From Arthrobacter sp. SDTb3-6 (GTDB lineage Bacteria > Actinomycetota > Actinomycetes > Actinomycetales > Micrococcaceae), in the NCBI RefSeq assembly GCF_013376095.1, contig NZ_JAAMFN010000017.1:1-64000 (forward strand): 64,000 nt of DNA. The letters are read 5' to 3'. Below, one piece after another: positions 44,347 through 53,581 of the stretch. The notes beneath the pieces were generated by a model. The model did not search any database and was not told the DNA's origin. It saw only the letters and a list, made by a program, of their open reading frames with translations. Both the position numbers and the translations under genes were made by a program. Numbering within the stretch: position 1 is the stretch's first letter; the number at the start of each line of letters is the position of its first letter.

Positions 44347-45444
44347 ATGACCGACTTCATCCCCACCCCGTCCATCCCGGCCCCGGACATTGTCCGCTGC
44401 GCCTACATGGAAATGGTGGTCACCGACCTGGCCAAGTCCCGCGAGTTCTACGTCGACGTGCTGGGCCTGCACGTGACCGAGGAAGACGGGAACACCATCT
44501 ACCTGCGCTCCCTGGAGGAGTTCATCCACCACAACCTGGTGCTGCGCCAGGGCCCGGTGGCCGCCATTGCCGCCGCCGCCTTCCGGGTCAAGTCCCCGGC
44601 CGAGGTGGATGCCGCCGAGGCCTACTACAAGGAGCTGGGCTGCCGCACCGAGCGCCGCAAGGACGGCTTCGTCAAGGGCATCGGCGACGCCGTCCGCGTG
44701 GAGGACCCGCTGGGCTTCCCCTACGAATTCTTCTACGAAACCACCCACGTGGAACGCCTCACCCGCCGCTACGACCTCTACTCCGCCGGCGAACTGGTCC
44801 GCCTGGACCACTTCAACCAGGTCACCCCGGACGTCCCCCGCGGCCGCAAGTACCTCGAGGACCTGGGCTTCCGCGTCTCCGAGGACATCAAGGACTCCGA
44901 CGGCGTCACCTACGCCGCCTGGATGCACCGCAAGCAGACCGTCCACGACACCGCCCTGACCGGCGGCGACGGCCCCCGCATGCACCACATTGCCTTCGCC
45001 ACGCACGAAAAGGCGAACATCATCGCCATCTGCGACAAGATGGGCGCCCTGCGCATCTCCGACCGGATCGAGCGCGGCCCCGGCCGCCACGGCGTCTCCA
45101 ACGCCTTCTACCTGTACATCCTGGACCCGGACGACCACCGCATCGAGATCTACACGCAGGACTACTACACCGGCGACCCGGACAACCCCACCGTCACCTG
45201 GGACGTGCACGACAACCAGCGCCGCGACTGGTGGGGCAACCCCGTCGTCCCTAGCTGGTACACGGAGGCCTCCCTGGTGCTGGACCTGGACGGCAAGCCG
45301 CAGCCCGTCATCAAGCGCACCGACGCGTCCGAAATGGCGGTCACGGTCGGCGCTGACGGCTTCTCCTACACCCGCGGCCCGGGCGACGCGATGAACGGCG
45401 ACCCGGCCGAGGAGATCGGCTTCAAGATGGGCACCCAGCTCTAG
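44347..45444 (+). CDS. hpaD: Homoprotocatechuate 2,3-dioxygenase, MndD-type
   Basis: This extradiol dioxygenase opens 3,4-dihydroxyphenylacetate next to the diol. The 365-residue VOC-fold product has metal ligands His155 (RLDHFNQV), His214 (MHHIAF) and Glu267 (HRIEIYTQ), at the same numbers as the Arthrobacter Mn(II) enzyme MndD. That enzyme is closely similar in sequence, so Mn(II) is the likely metal here. AAGGAGAG precedes ATG 44347. It sits between hpaE and hpaH. Confidence 0.96.
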   Translation: MTDFIPTPSIPAPDIVRCAYMEMVVTDLAKSREFYVDVLGLHVTEEDGNTIYLRSLEEFIHHNLVLRQGPVAAIAAAAFRVKSPAEVDAAEAYYKELGCRTERRKDGFVKGIGDAVRVEDPLGFPYEFFYETTHVERLTRRYDLYSAGELVRLDHFNQVTPDVPRGRKYLEDLGFRVSEDIKDSDGVTYAAWMHRKQTVHDTALTGGDGPRMHHIAFATHEKANIIAICDKMGALRISDRIERGPGRHGVSNAFYLYILDPDDHRIEIYTQDYYTGDPDNPTVTWDVHDNQRRDWWGNPVVPSWYTEASLVLDLDGKPQPVIKRTDASEMAVTVGADGFSYTRGPGDAMNGDPAEEIGFKMGTQL

Positions 45445-45531
45445 CCCATGCGTGCCGTCGCCGGCGGGGCATTTGCCCCGCCGGCTCCCGGCACGCACCG
45501 CTCGGCCTTTAAAACGTTAGAGGAGACATAC

Positions 45532-46317
45532 ATGCTTGACGATGACACCATTGCCGCCATTGCCGATGAACTGGTCGATGCCGGAAAGAGCCGCGTGCCC
45601 GTTCCCCGGCTGACGGCGCGGTACCCGGAGATGACGGTGGAGGATTCCTACCGGGTGCAAAAGCTGTGGAGGGAGCGCTGCGAAGCGCAGGGGCGGGTGC
45701 TGGGCGGCCACAAGATCGGCCTGACGTCCAAGGCCATGCAGTACGCCACGGGCATCACGGAGCCGGACTACGGGATCATCTTCAAGGACATGATCCTGGA
45801 AAACGGCTGCACGGTTGAGTGGAAGCAGTATTCACACCCGCGCATCGAGGTGGAGCTGGCGTTCCTGCTCAAGGAGGACATCAGCGGCCCCGACGCCACG
45901 CTCTTTGACGTGCTGCGCGCCACCGAATACGTGGTGCCGGCGCTGGAAATCCTCGACTCAAGGATCGAAATGGAGGGCCGGACCATTGTGGACACCATCA
46001 GCGACAACGCCGCCATGGGCGCCATGGTGGTGGGCGGCACCCCGGTGAAGCCGGACGCCCTGGACCTGCGCTGGGTCTCGGCCATCCTGTTCAAGAACCA
46101 GGCCATCGAGGAGACCGGGGTGGCGGCCGGCGTGCTGAACCATCCGGCGACGGGCGTGTCCTGGCTGGCCAACAAGATCGCCCCGCACGGCGACTCGCTC
46201 AAGGGCGGCGAGCTCATCCTCGCCGGCTCCTTCACCCGCCCCATGTGGGTCAACGAGGGCGACACCGTCTTTGCCGACTATGGAAAGCTGGGGACCATCA
46301 CATGCCAGTTCGTGTAA
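45532..46317 (+). CDS. hpaH: 2-oxo-hept-4-ene-1,7-dioate hydratase
   Basis: The 261-residue product belongs to the MhpD/HpaH hydratase family: GGHKIGLTSKAMQYATGI, the metal-site segment HPRIEVELAFLL and ATEYVVPALEILDSRI. It adds water to 2-oxohept-4-enedioate before aldol cleavage. AGAGGAG at 45519-45525 supports ATG 45532. Its 3' end overlaps hpaI by 16 bp. Confidence 0.93.
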   Translation: MLDDDTIAAIADELVDAGKSRVPVPRLTARYPEMTVEDSYRVQKLWRERCEAQGRVLGGHKIGLTSKAMQYATGITEPDYGIIFKDMILENGCTVEWKQYSHPRIEVELAFLLKEDISGPDATLFDVLRATEYVVPALEILDSRIEMEGRTIVDTISDNAAMGAMVVGGTPVKPDALDLRWVSAILFKNQAIEETGVAAGVLNHPATGVSWLANKIAPHGDSLKGGELILAGSFTRPMWVNEGDTVFADYGKLGTITCQFV

Positions 46318-47111
46318 CGCCGGACCCGTCGTTCAAGGACGCCCTGGCCGGGGCCGGGCGGCCGCTGGCCGGCATGTGGGTGTGCTCCGGCAGCCCGCTG
46401 GTGGCCGAGATCTGTGCCGGCGCCGGGCTGGACTGGCTGCTCATCGACGCCGAACACAGCCCCAACGGGCTCGAAGGCATCCTCGCGCAGCTGCAGGCGG
46501 TCAACGGCTACCCCGTCACCGCCGTCGTGCGCCCGCCCGTCAACGACACCGTGTTGATCAAGCAGTACCTTGACCTGGGCGTGCAGTCGCTGCTGATCCC
46601 CATGGTCCACACGGCCGACGACGCTGCTGCCGCCGTCTCCGCCGCCCACTACCCGCCGCGCGGCGTCCGGGGCGTCGGCTCGGCGCTGGCCCGCTCGGCC
46701 CGGTGGAACCGCATCCCGGACTATCTGGCCCGGGCCTCGGAGACCATCACCGTGATCGTCCAGATCGAGTCCCGCGAGGCCGTGGACAACGTGTCGGAGA
46801 TTCTCGCCGTGGACGGGATCGACGCCGTCTTCATCGGCCCCTCCGATCTCGCCGCCTCCATGGGCGTATTGGGAGCGCAGGAACACCCTGACGTCGTGGC
46901 CGCCGTCGAGCATTGCATCAAGGCGGCCAAGGCGGCCGGCAAGCCGGTGGGCGTGAACGCCTTTGCCGAGGCCACCGCGCGCCGCTACCTGGCCGCCGGC
47001 GTGGACTTCATCCTGGTGGGCGCCGACGTGGCCATGCTGGCGCGCGGCAGCGAAGCCCTCGCCGCCGGCTATGTCCCGGCGGCCGGCACCGGACCCACCG
47101 CCAGCTACTGA
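46302..47111 (+). CDS. hpaI: 4-hydroxy-2-oxo-heptane-1,7-dioate aldolase
   Basis: This class II aldolase splits 4-hydroxy-2-oxoheptanedioate to pyruvate and succinate semialdehyde. The 269-residue product shows the HpaI active-site residues in IDAEHSPNG, VVRPPVND, VQIESREAVDN and FIGPSDLAASMG. It overlaps hpaH by 16 bp. The next gene oxidises its succinate-semialdehyde product. Confidence 0.93.
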   Translation: MPVRVTPDPSFKDALAGAGRPLAGMWVCSGSPLVAEICAGAGLDWLLIDAEHSPNGLEGILAQLQAVNGYPVTAVVRPPVNDTVLIKQYLDLGVQSLLIPMVHTADDAAAAVSAAHYPPRGVRGVGSALARSARWNRIPDYLARASETITVIVQIESREAVDNVSEILAVDGIDAVFIGPSDLAASMGVLGAQEHPDVVAAVEHCIKAAKAAGKPVGVNAFAEATARRYLAAGVDFILVGADVAMLARGSEALAAGYVPAAGTGPTASY

Positions 47112-47213
47112 CCAGCGCTGGTTGAGCCCGTCGAAACCCCGCTTGTCGAAACCCCCGCTTGTGGAAACCCCCGCTTGTGGAAACCAAGGTCTCGACAAGC
47201 TCGACCAGCGTCA
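47112..47213. repeat. 16-bp near-tandem repeats flanked by inverted arms
   Basis: The gap between hpaI and the dehydrogenase holds four near-copies of GCTTGTSGAAACCCCC from about 47131 to 47184. The outer sequence CGCTGGTTGAGCCCGTCGAA on the left and TCTCGACAAGCTCGACCAGC on the right are near inverted copies. Similar GGTCTCGACAAGCTCGACC elements are, to my knowledge, widespread in Micrococcaceae. It lies inside the operon and could lower expression of later genes. Confidence 0.7.
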
Positions 47214-47252
47214 ACTCCCGCCCCACACACACAATCTTCAAGGAGCTCACGC

Positions 47253-48731
<1,479 letters not shown>

Positions 48732-48749
48732 ACAACGGGCTGCCGCCAC

Positions 48750-48783
48750 AACAGCGCCGTCCCCGGCCGGGGGCAGCGCTGTT
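48750..48783. terminator. Hairpin after succinate-semialdehyde dehydrogenase
   Basis: AACAGCGC (48750-48757) pairs with GCGCTGTT (48776-48783), with an inner CCCCGGCCGGGG stem. It ends the main hpa operon; no strong T-tract follows. Confidence 0.6.
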
Positions 48784-48850
48784 CCCGAGTGCGCTGCGGT
48801 AGCGTGGAAGGACACTCGGCCCGGGCATTCCGGGCCCGGAAGGAGCAGAA

Positions 48851-49141
48851 GTGTCCATTGTTGTCATCAACGCCTTGAAGGTCCCGGTCGAGGCCGGATC
48901 CGAACTCGAGTCGCGCTTCGCCGCGCGCAAGCACTCGGTGGACGGCGCCCCCGGGTTCGAGGGGTTCCAGCTCCTGCGCCCCGTCGCCGGGGAGGACCGC
49001 TACTTCGTCTACACGCAATGGGCCACCCGTGAAGACTTTGAGAACTGGCGCGCCCAGCGCTCCGGCCACGACCACTCCGCCCAGGCCCCGGTGGCCAGCG
49101 GCATGGACCTGCTCGAGTTCGACGTCGTGGACCTCGGGTAG
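48851..49141 (+). CDS. MhuD-like heme-degrading monooxygenase (ABM fold)
   Basis: The 96-residue product closely resembles mycobacterial MhuD, with APGFEGFQLLRPVAGEDRYFVYTQW and the heme-site residues Asn7, Trp66 and His75 at the same numbers. MhuD-type enzymes break down heme and release iron without free CO. GTG 48851 has GGAG upstream. It is separated from the hpa operon by a hairpin and followed by another, so it appears to be a single-gene unit. Activity is inferred from residues. Confidence 0.82.
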   Translation: MSIVVINALKVPVEAGSELESRFAARKHSVDGAPGFEGFQLLRPVAGEDRYFVYTQWATREDFENWRAQRSGHDHSAQAPVASGMDLLEFDVVDLG

Positions 49142-49170
49142 CCCCGGGGCGGCGCACCGCGCGCTGCCGG

Positions 49171-49199
49171 CCCTGCGCCACTTCCCACGTGGCGCAGGG
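49171..49199. terminator. Hairpin after MhuD-like gene
   Basis: Perfect 11-bp arms (49171-49181 and 49189-49199) enclose a 7-nt loop 30 bp after the stop codon. Confidence 0.65.
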
Positions 49200-49273
49200 T
49201 CCACGTGACGGCATTGCGCAGCTTTAAGGGCCGCTGCCGGAATATTGCCCGTCCGGCGCCGGTTGCCCCGAAT

Positions 49274-50167
49274 ATGAGCCAAAACACACAGGCCGCCGTG
49301 GCGGCCACCATCGACATCAAGGACCTCGGGACTGTCCAGCGGCTGGGCTACGGTGCCATGCGGATCACCGGCGACGGCATCTGGGGCGAGCCCGCCGACC
49401 ATGCGGCGGCAGTCGCCACGCTCCGCAGGGCCGTGGAGCTGGGCGTCGACTTCATCGACACCGCCGACTCCTACGGCCCGGACGTCTCCGAGCGCATCAT
49501 CGCCGAGGCACTCCACCCCTATCCGGCGGGGCTGCACATTGCCACCAAGGCCGGCCAGGCCCGACCTGCGCCGCACAAGTGGGTTCCGCTGGGCCGTGCC
49601 GAGTACCTCCGCCAGCAGGTGGAGCTGAGCCTGCGCAAGCTCAAGGTGGACACCCTGGACCTGTTCCAGCTGCACCGCATCGACCCCAAGGTGCCGGTGG
49701 AGGAGCAGTTCGGGACCCTGCGCGCCCTCCAGGACGAAGGCAAGGTCAGGGCCCTGGGCCTCTCCCAGGTGTCCGTCGCGGAGCTGGAAACCGCGGCCGG
49801 GTACTTCACCGTGGCCAGCGTGCAAAACCGCTACAACCTCACCGACAGGTCCTCCGAGGATGTGCTGGACTACGCGGAGGCACACGGCATTGCCTTCATC
49901 CCGTGGGCCCCGATCTCGGCAGGAATGCTGGCCGGGGCCGGCGGTGCTGTCGAGGAGGCGGCGCAGCGGCTGGGTGCCACGCCATCCCAGGTGGCCCTGG
50001 CCTGGCTGCTCCAGCGCTCCCCCGCCATGCTTCCGATCCCCGGTACGTCATCCCCGGCGCACTTGGAAGAAAACCTTGGCGCGGCCGCCCTGCGGCTGGA
50101 CGGGGAAACGTTCGCCGCCCTGGACGCCGCCGGCCGTGCCGAACATGAGCGGGCGGGCACCAAATAA
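49274..50167 (+). CDS. Aldo/keto reductase
   Basis: The 297-residue NADPH-dependent reductase has the catalytic set Asp-Tyr-Lys-His in [17 protein letters not shown] and LFQLHRID, and the cofactor segment [16 protein letters not shown]. The family reduces aldehydes and ketones; substrate unknown. ATG 49274 was chosen because homologous sequence starts about there. A strong terminator follows, separating it from the convergent monooxygenase. Confidence 0.88.
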   Translation: MSQNTQAAVAATIDIKDLGTVQRLGYGAMRITGDGIWGEPADHAAAVATLRRAVELGVDFIDTADSYGPDVSERIIAEALHPYPAGLHIATKAGQARPAPHKWVPLGRAEYLRQQVELSLRKLKVDTLDLFQLHRIDPKVPVEEQFGTLRALQDEGKVRALGLSQVSVAELETAAGYFTVASVQNRYNLTDRSSEDVLDYAEAHGIAFIPWAPISAGMLAGAGGAVEEAAQRLGATPSQVALAWLLQRSPAMLPIPGTSSPAHLEENLGAAALRLDGETFAALDAAGRAEHERAGTK

Positions 50168-50240
50168 GGCAATGCGTGCCCGCCCGCCTTGTCGGGGCGC
50201 CGCCCGGAACCGCCCGTAACCAGCCGGGGGCGCAGGCGGC

Positions 50241-50284
50241 AAAGGTACGGCCCCGCAGTGGCATCACTGCGGGGCCGTACCTTT
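50241..50284. terminator. Strong bidirectional terminator
   Basis: Perfect 20-bp arms (50241-50260 and 50265-50284) with a 4-nt loop lie between convergent genes. AAA and TTT at the outer ends provide U-tracts in both directions. Confidence 0.9.
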
Positions 50285-50298
50285 GCTGCGAAACGCTG

Positions 50299-52191
50299 TT
50301 ACACGCGGGCGCCCGAGTGGATCTGTGCGAAGAACTCGCCCAGCTCCGCAGTGGCGGTCAGCGGCAGGATGTCCGCCACGTACTGGTCCGGGCGGACGAC
50401 GACGACAACGCCGTCGCGGGACAGCCCGCGCACATCAAAGATGTCATCGCCTTCCACAATGCCGAACACCTTTTCAAGGTTGGTGAGCCGGAACGGCCCC
50501 ACCACGGGCTTGAACACGTCGGGCACGGCGTTGATGTCGATGTCCTCGTGCTTCTGCTGGTAGATGACCTTCGCATCAAACCAGGCGTCGGCGTCGAGCC
50601 CTTCGGGAGTGGCCGCCAGCGGCGATTCCGGGGCGTTTGCGAGCCACTGCGCCAGGTCCGTGGTGGGCGAGGCGGCCCCGGGCTGGGCCTGGTCGGCGAA
50701 GACGTAGATGCGCCAGCGGCCGTCGGCCGTGGCCAGGTGGCCCAGGTGCAGGGGGTTGGTGTCGCAGACGCGGGAGACGCGTGCGGACTTGAAACGCTTG
50801 CCGAGCGGGAACCCGGTGGCCAGCTCCTGGCGGGCGTGTGAGGCCGTGAGCATCGAGCTCGTGTACTGCGTCATGAACCCTGCCGGGAACTCGGCGGTGG
50901 CCACGTAGAAGTCCTCCAGCTCCGACGGGTCGGCGAACTCCTCGGGCTTCTTGGCCATCATGGTGGACCATTCCTTGTCAAAGTCGATGAGGTTCTTCGC
51001 CACCACCTGGCGCTCGGTGGAGTAGGTGTCCAGCAGCGCGGCGGGGCTGCGTCCTTCAAGGACGTGGCCGAGCTTCCAGCCGAGGTTGAAGCCGTCCTGC
51101 ATGGAGACGTTCATGCCCTGGCCGGCCTTGGCGCTGTGCGTGTGGCAGGCGTCGCCGGTGATGAAGACGCGGGGGCTGCGCGTGCCGCGGTCCTGCGCCA
51201 GGACGTCGTCGAACCGGTCGGTGAGGCGGTGGCCCACTTCGTAGACGCTGTGCCAGGCAACGCTGCGCACATCCACGGTGTACGGGCGCATGATCTCGTT
51301 GGCCTTCGCGATGATCTGCTCGATGCTGGTCTTGCGCACGGCGCCGCGGTCGCCCTCGGGCACCTCGCCCAGGTCCACGTACATGCGGAAGAGGTAGCCG
51401 CCCTCGCGGGGGATCAACAGGATGGATCCGCCGTCGTGCGACTGGATGGCGCACTTGGTGCGGATGTCCGGGAAGTCGGTCTGGGCCAGCACGTCCATGA
51501 CGCCCCAGGCATGGTTGGCCTGGTCGCCGCCCATGGTGCAGCCGATCGCCGAGCGGACCTTGCTGCGGGCCCCGTCGCAGCCAACGACGTACTTGGCGTG
51601 GACGATGCGCTCGGTGCCCTCGTCCTCGCCGGCGCTGCGCACCAGCGTGACCTTGACGGGGTAGTCGCCCTCGCCGGTGACCTCCAGGCCCTGGAATTCC
51701 CAGCCGAAGTCGGGGACCAGGCGGGTGGGCGAGTTTTTGGCGACCTCGGCAAAGTAGTCGAGCACGCGGGCCTGGTTGACGATCAGGTGCGGGAATTCGC
51801 TGATGCCGGTCGTGTCGTCGACGGCGCGGCCGCCGCGCACAATCCGGGTCGGTTCCTTTTCGTCCGGGCGCCAGAAGTTCATTTCCGTGAGCCAGTAGGC
51901 CTCTGCGGTGATGTGCTCGGCAAAGCCGAACGCCTGGAAGGTCTCGACGCTGCGGGCCTGGATGCCGTCGGCCTGGCCGAGCTCCAGCCGGCCACCGCGA
52001 CGCTCCACGAGGCGCGTGGTGATGTCCGGGAACTGGGAGAGCTGGGCTGCGGTGAGCATGCCGGCCGGCCCCGAGCCCACGATCAGCACGTCCACCTCAT
52101 CCGGAAGCTCCTCGGGGCGGTCAATGCCGACACCGGCGGCCGGCTTGACCCTCGGGTCACCGGATACGTATCCATGGTGGTGGAACTGCAC
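50299..52191 (-). CDS. FAD-dependent aromatic hydroxylase, MobA/phenol hydroxylase-like
   Basis: The 630-residue product is a single-component flavin hydroxylase: N-terminal VDVLIVGSGPAGMLTAAQL, the middle motif YVVGCDGARSKVRSAIG, FITGDACHTHSAKAGQGMNVSMQD, and a C-terminal thioredoxin-like domain (RWRIYVFAD ... VVVVRPDQYVAD). It is strongly similar to 3-hydroxybenzoate 4-hydroxylase. In this island it likely makes 3,4-dihydroxyphenylacetate from 3- or 4-hydroxyphenylacetate, since no HpaBC is present. GTG 52191 has GAGGAG upstream. It shares an operator with iclR. Confidence 0.88.
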   Translation of the reverse strand: MQFHHHGYVSGDPRVKPAAGVGIDRPEELPDEVDVLIVGSGPAGMLTAAQLSQFPDITTRLVERRGGRLELGQADGIQARSVETFQAFGFAEHITAEAYWLTEMNFWRPDEKEPTRIVRGGRAVDDTTGISEFPHLIVNQARVLDYFAEVAKNSPTRLVPDFGWEFQGLEVTGEGDYPVKVTLVRSAGEDEGTERIVHAKYVVGCDGARSKVRSAIGCTMGGDQANHAWGVMDVLAQTDFPDIRTKCAIQSHDGGSILLIPREGGYLFRMYVDLGEVPEGDRGAVRKTSIEQIIAKANEIMRPYTVDVRSVAWHSVYEVGHRLTDRFDDVLAQDRGTRSPRVFITGDACHTHSAKAGQGMNVSMQDGFNLGWKLGHVLEGRSPAALLDTYSTERQVVAKNLIDFDKEWSTMMAKKPEEFADPSELEDFYVATAEFPAGFMTQYTSSMLTASHARQELATGFPLGKRFKSARVSRVCDTNPLHLGHLATADGRWRIYVFADQAQPGAASPTTDLAQWLANAPESPLAATPEGLDADAWFDAKVIYQQKHEDIDINAVPDVFKPVVGPFRLTNLEKVFGIVEGDDIFDVRGLSRDGVVVVVRPDQYVADILPLTATAELGEFFAQIHSGARV

Positions 52192-52243
52192 AAGAATCTC
52201 CTCGCTGCAAGGTGGCGGCGGCTGCGCCACCAAAAATCGTTAA

Positions 52244-52271
52244 TTCGCTATTTGAACATGCAGTTCTAATA
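52244..52271. promoter_or_regulatory. Candidate IclR operator, copy B (upstream of monooxygenase)
   Basis: The site matches copy A (39606-39633) at all 20 fixed positions of TTCG-n-TAT-n-TGAA-n5-AGTTC-n-AATA. Here the core is a near-perfect palindrome: TATTTGAAC and GTTCTAATA with a 5-nt centre. It lies 53-80 bp upstream of the monooxygenase GTG. A second inverted repeat, GCACAC-n11-GTGTGC (52274-52296), follows and could serve the divergent LysR. Confidence 0.65.
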
Positions 52272-52409
52272 GTGCACACTAAGCATAATTGTGTGCGTCA
52301 ACTCACGCAAGCCTGTGAGCTGAACGTCGCCAGGGCGGACGGGTGTTTCGGCGGTTCCAGGGGACGTTGGCGCCGTGTACGGGCCCTGCGGTGCGGATAG
52401 GATTCGACC

Positions 52410-53318
52410 ATGTTCCGTTACACCCTCCGGCAGGTGCTCCATTTTGTCGCCATCGCCGACCACGGCTCGATCCGGGCGGCCGCAGAGGCAACCCACGTCT
52501 CCCAGGCCGGGCTGTCGCTGGCCTTGACGGAGCTGGAAAAGGCCCTCGGCGTCCAGCTGGCGGTCCGGCAGAAGGCGAAGGGCATCACGCTGACCAGCGC
52601 GGGGCGCAGGTTCCTTTCCGAGGCCCGGATGCTGCTGCGCCAGGCCGACGAGCTCCAGGCCACCACGGCCGAGTCCCCCGACATGCTGGCCGGGCCGCTG
52701 GACATCGGCTGCTACAGCACGCTGGCGGCCTTTTGGGTGCCGCCCATTACGGCCGGTTTCGCCGCAGCCAACCCGCACCTGGTCCTGTCCATTACTGAAG
52801 GCCCGCCGCGACGTCTCCAGCTGGACATGCTCGAGGGCAGGCTCGACGCCGTCCTGACCCACACGCGGCACGTCATCGACGGGGCCCAGTACAAGGTTGT
52901 CAGGGGCGGCCGGCCCTATGTACTGGTGGGTGCCACACACCGCCTGGCAGGGCGTTCCGCCGTCCGGCTGGCGGAGCTGGCCGATGACGACATGGTCCTG
53001 CTGGACATCCCCACAGTGCGTGAAAACCAGCTGCCGAACCTGCGTGCGTCCGGCCTGGACCCGAAAATTGCCTGGCGGTCCACCAGCTATGAGGCCGTCC
53101 GCGGCATGGTGGCCCGTGGCCTGGGCTACACGGTGTTGGTCCAGCGCCCGCCGCACAACGCCAGCTATGAGGGCCTGCCGGTCATCCCCCTGCCCATCGA
53201 GGGTCCCATCGGCCACAGCGACATCTGCTTTGCCTTCCCTGCCAAGCAACAGCCCGGCCGGAAGCTCCAGGCACTCATCGACTACTGCGCCGCCTACACC
53301 CCGCCGGTCAGCCCGTAA
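52410..53318 (+). CDS. LysR-type transcriptional regulator
   Basis: The 302-residue product has the LysR winged helix (MFRYTLRQVLHFVAIADHGSIRAAAEATHVSQAGLSLALTELEKALG) and a substrate-binding effector domain from about residue 90. It is divergent from the FAD hydroxylase and 263 bp from the next operon. An inverted repeat GCACAC-n11-GTGTGC at 52274-52296 could be its site. Target genes are not proven. Confidence 0.92.
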   Translation: MFRYTLRQVLHFVAIADHGSIRAAAEATHVSQAGLSLALTELEKALGVQLAVRQKAKGITLTSAGRRFLSEARMLLRQADELQATTAESPDMLAGPLDIGCYSTLAAFWVPPITAGFAAANPHLVLSITEGPPRRLQLDMLEGRLDAVLTHTRHVIDGAQYKVVRGGRPYVLVGATHRLAGRSAVRLAELADDDMVLLDIPTVRENQLPNLRASGLDPKIAWRSTSYEAVRGMVARGLGYTVLVQRPPHNASYEGLPVIPLPIEGPIGHSDICFAFPAKQQPGRKLQALIDYCAAYTPPVSP

Positions 53319-53403
53319 AGACCCGGCACACCCCGCCGGCCGGGCAGCGAGCCCTGCGAGCGCGTCGAGACCCGGGGCCGCGCCCGGCCCTGCACCACCA
53401 ACC

Positions 53404-53476
53404 GAGCGTCCGCAAAAACACCCCCGGTTGCGCGGGAGCGTCCGCAAAAACACCCCCGGTTGCAACCGAGCGTCCG
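53404..53476. repeat. Direct repeat with 32-bp period
   Basis: A 28-bp unit beginning GAGCGTCCGCAAAAACACCC occurs identically at 53404-53431 and 53436-53463. A 9-bp start of a third copy (GAGCGTCCG) is at 53468-53476, exactly one period later. It lies between the LysR gene and the terminator at 53505. No spacer diversity, so it is not a CRISPR. Confidence 0.8.
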
Positions 53477-53504
53477 TGGGGAGGGCGGACGTCGCGGGGC
53501 ACGG

Positions 53505-53553
53505 ACGACGGCGGCGGGCGGCCTTCCGCTGGAAGGCCACCCGCCGCCGTCGT
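53505..53553. terminator. Bidirectional terminator between LysR and MFS genes
   Basis: Arms of 23 bp (53505-53527 and 53531-53553) match at 22 positions around a 3-nt loop. Confidence 0.8.
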
Positions 53554-53581
53554 CAGGGGAGATCGCACCCGGGTGAATGGG

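Noticed and set aside
53404-53476. Possible CRISPR array
   Set aside because: The 4-nt gaps between units are not spacers, there are only two full copies and no cas genes.
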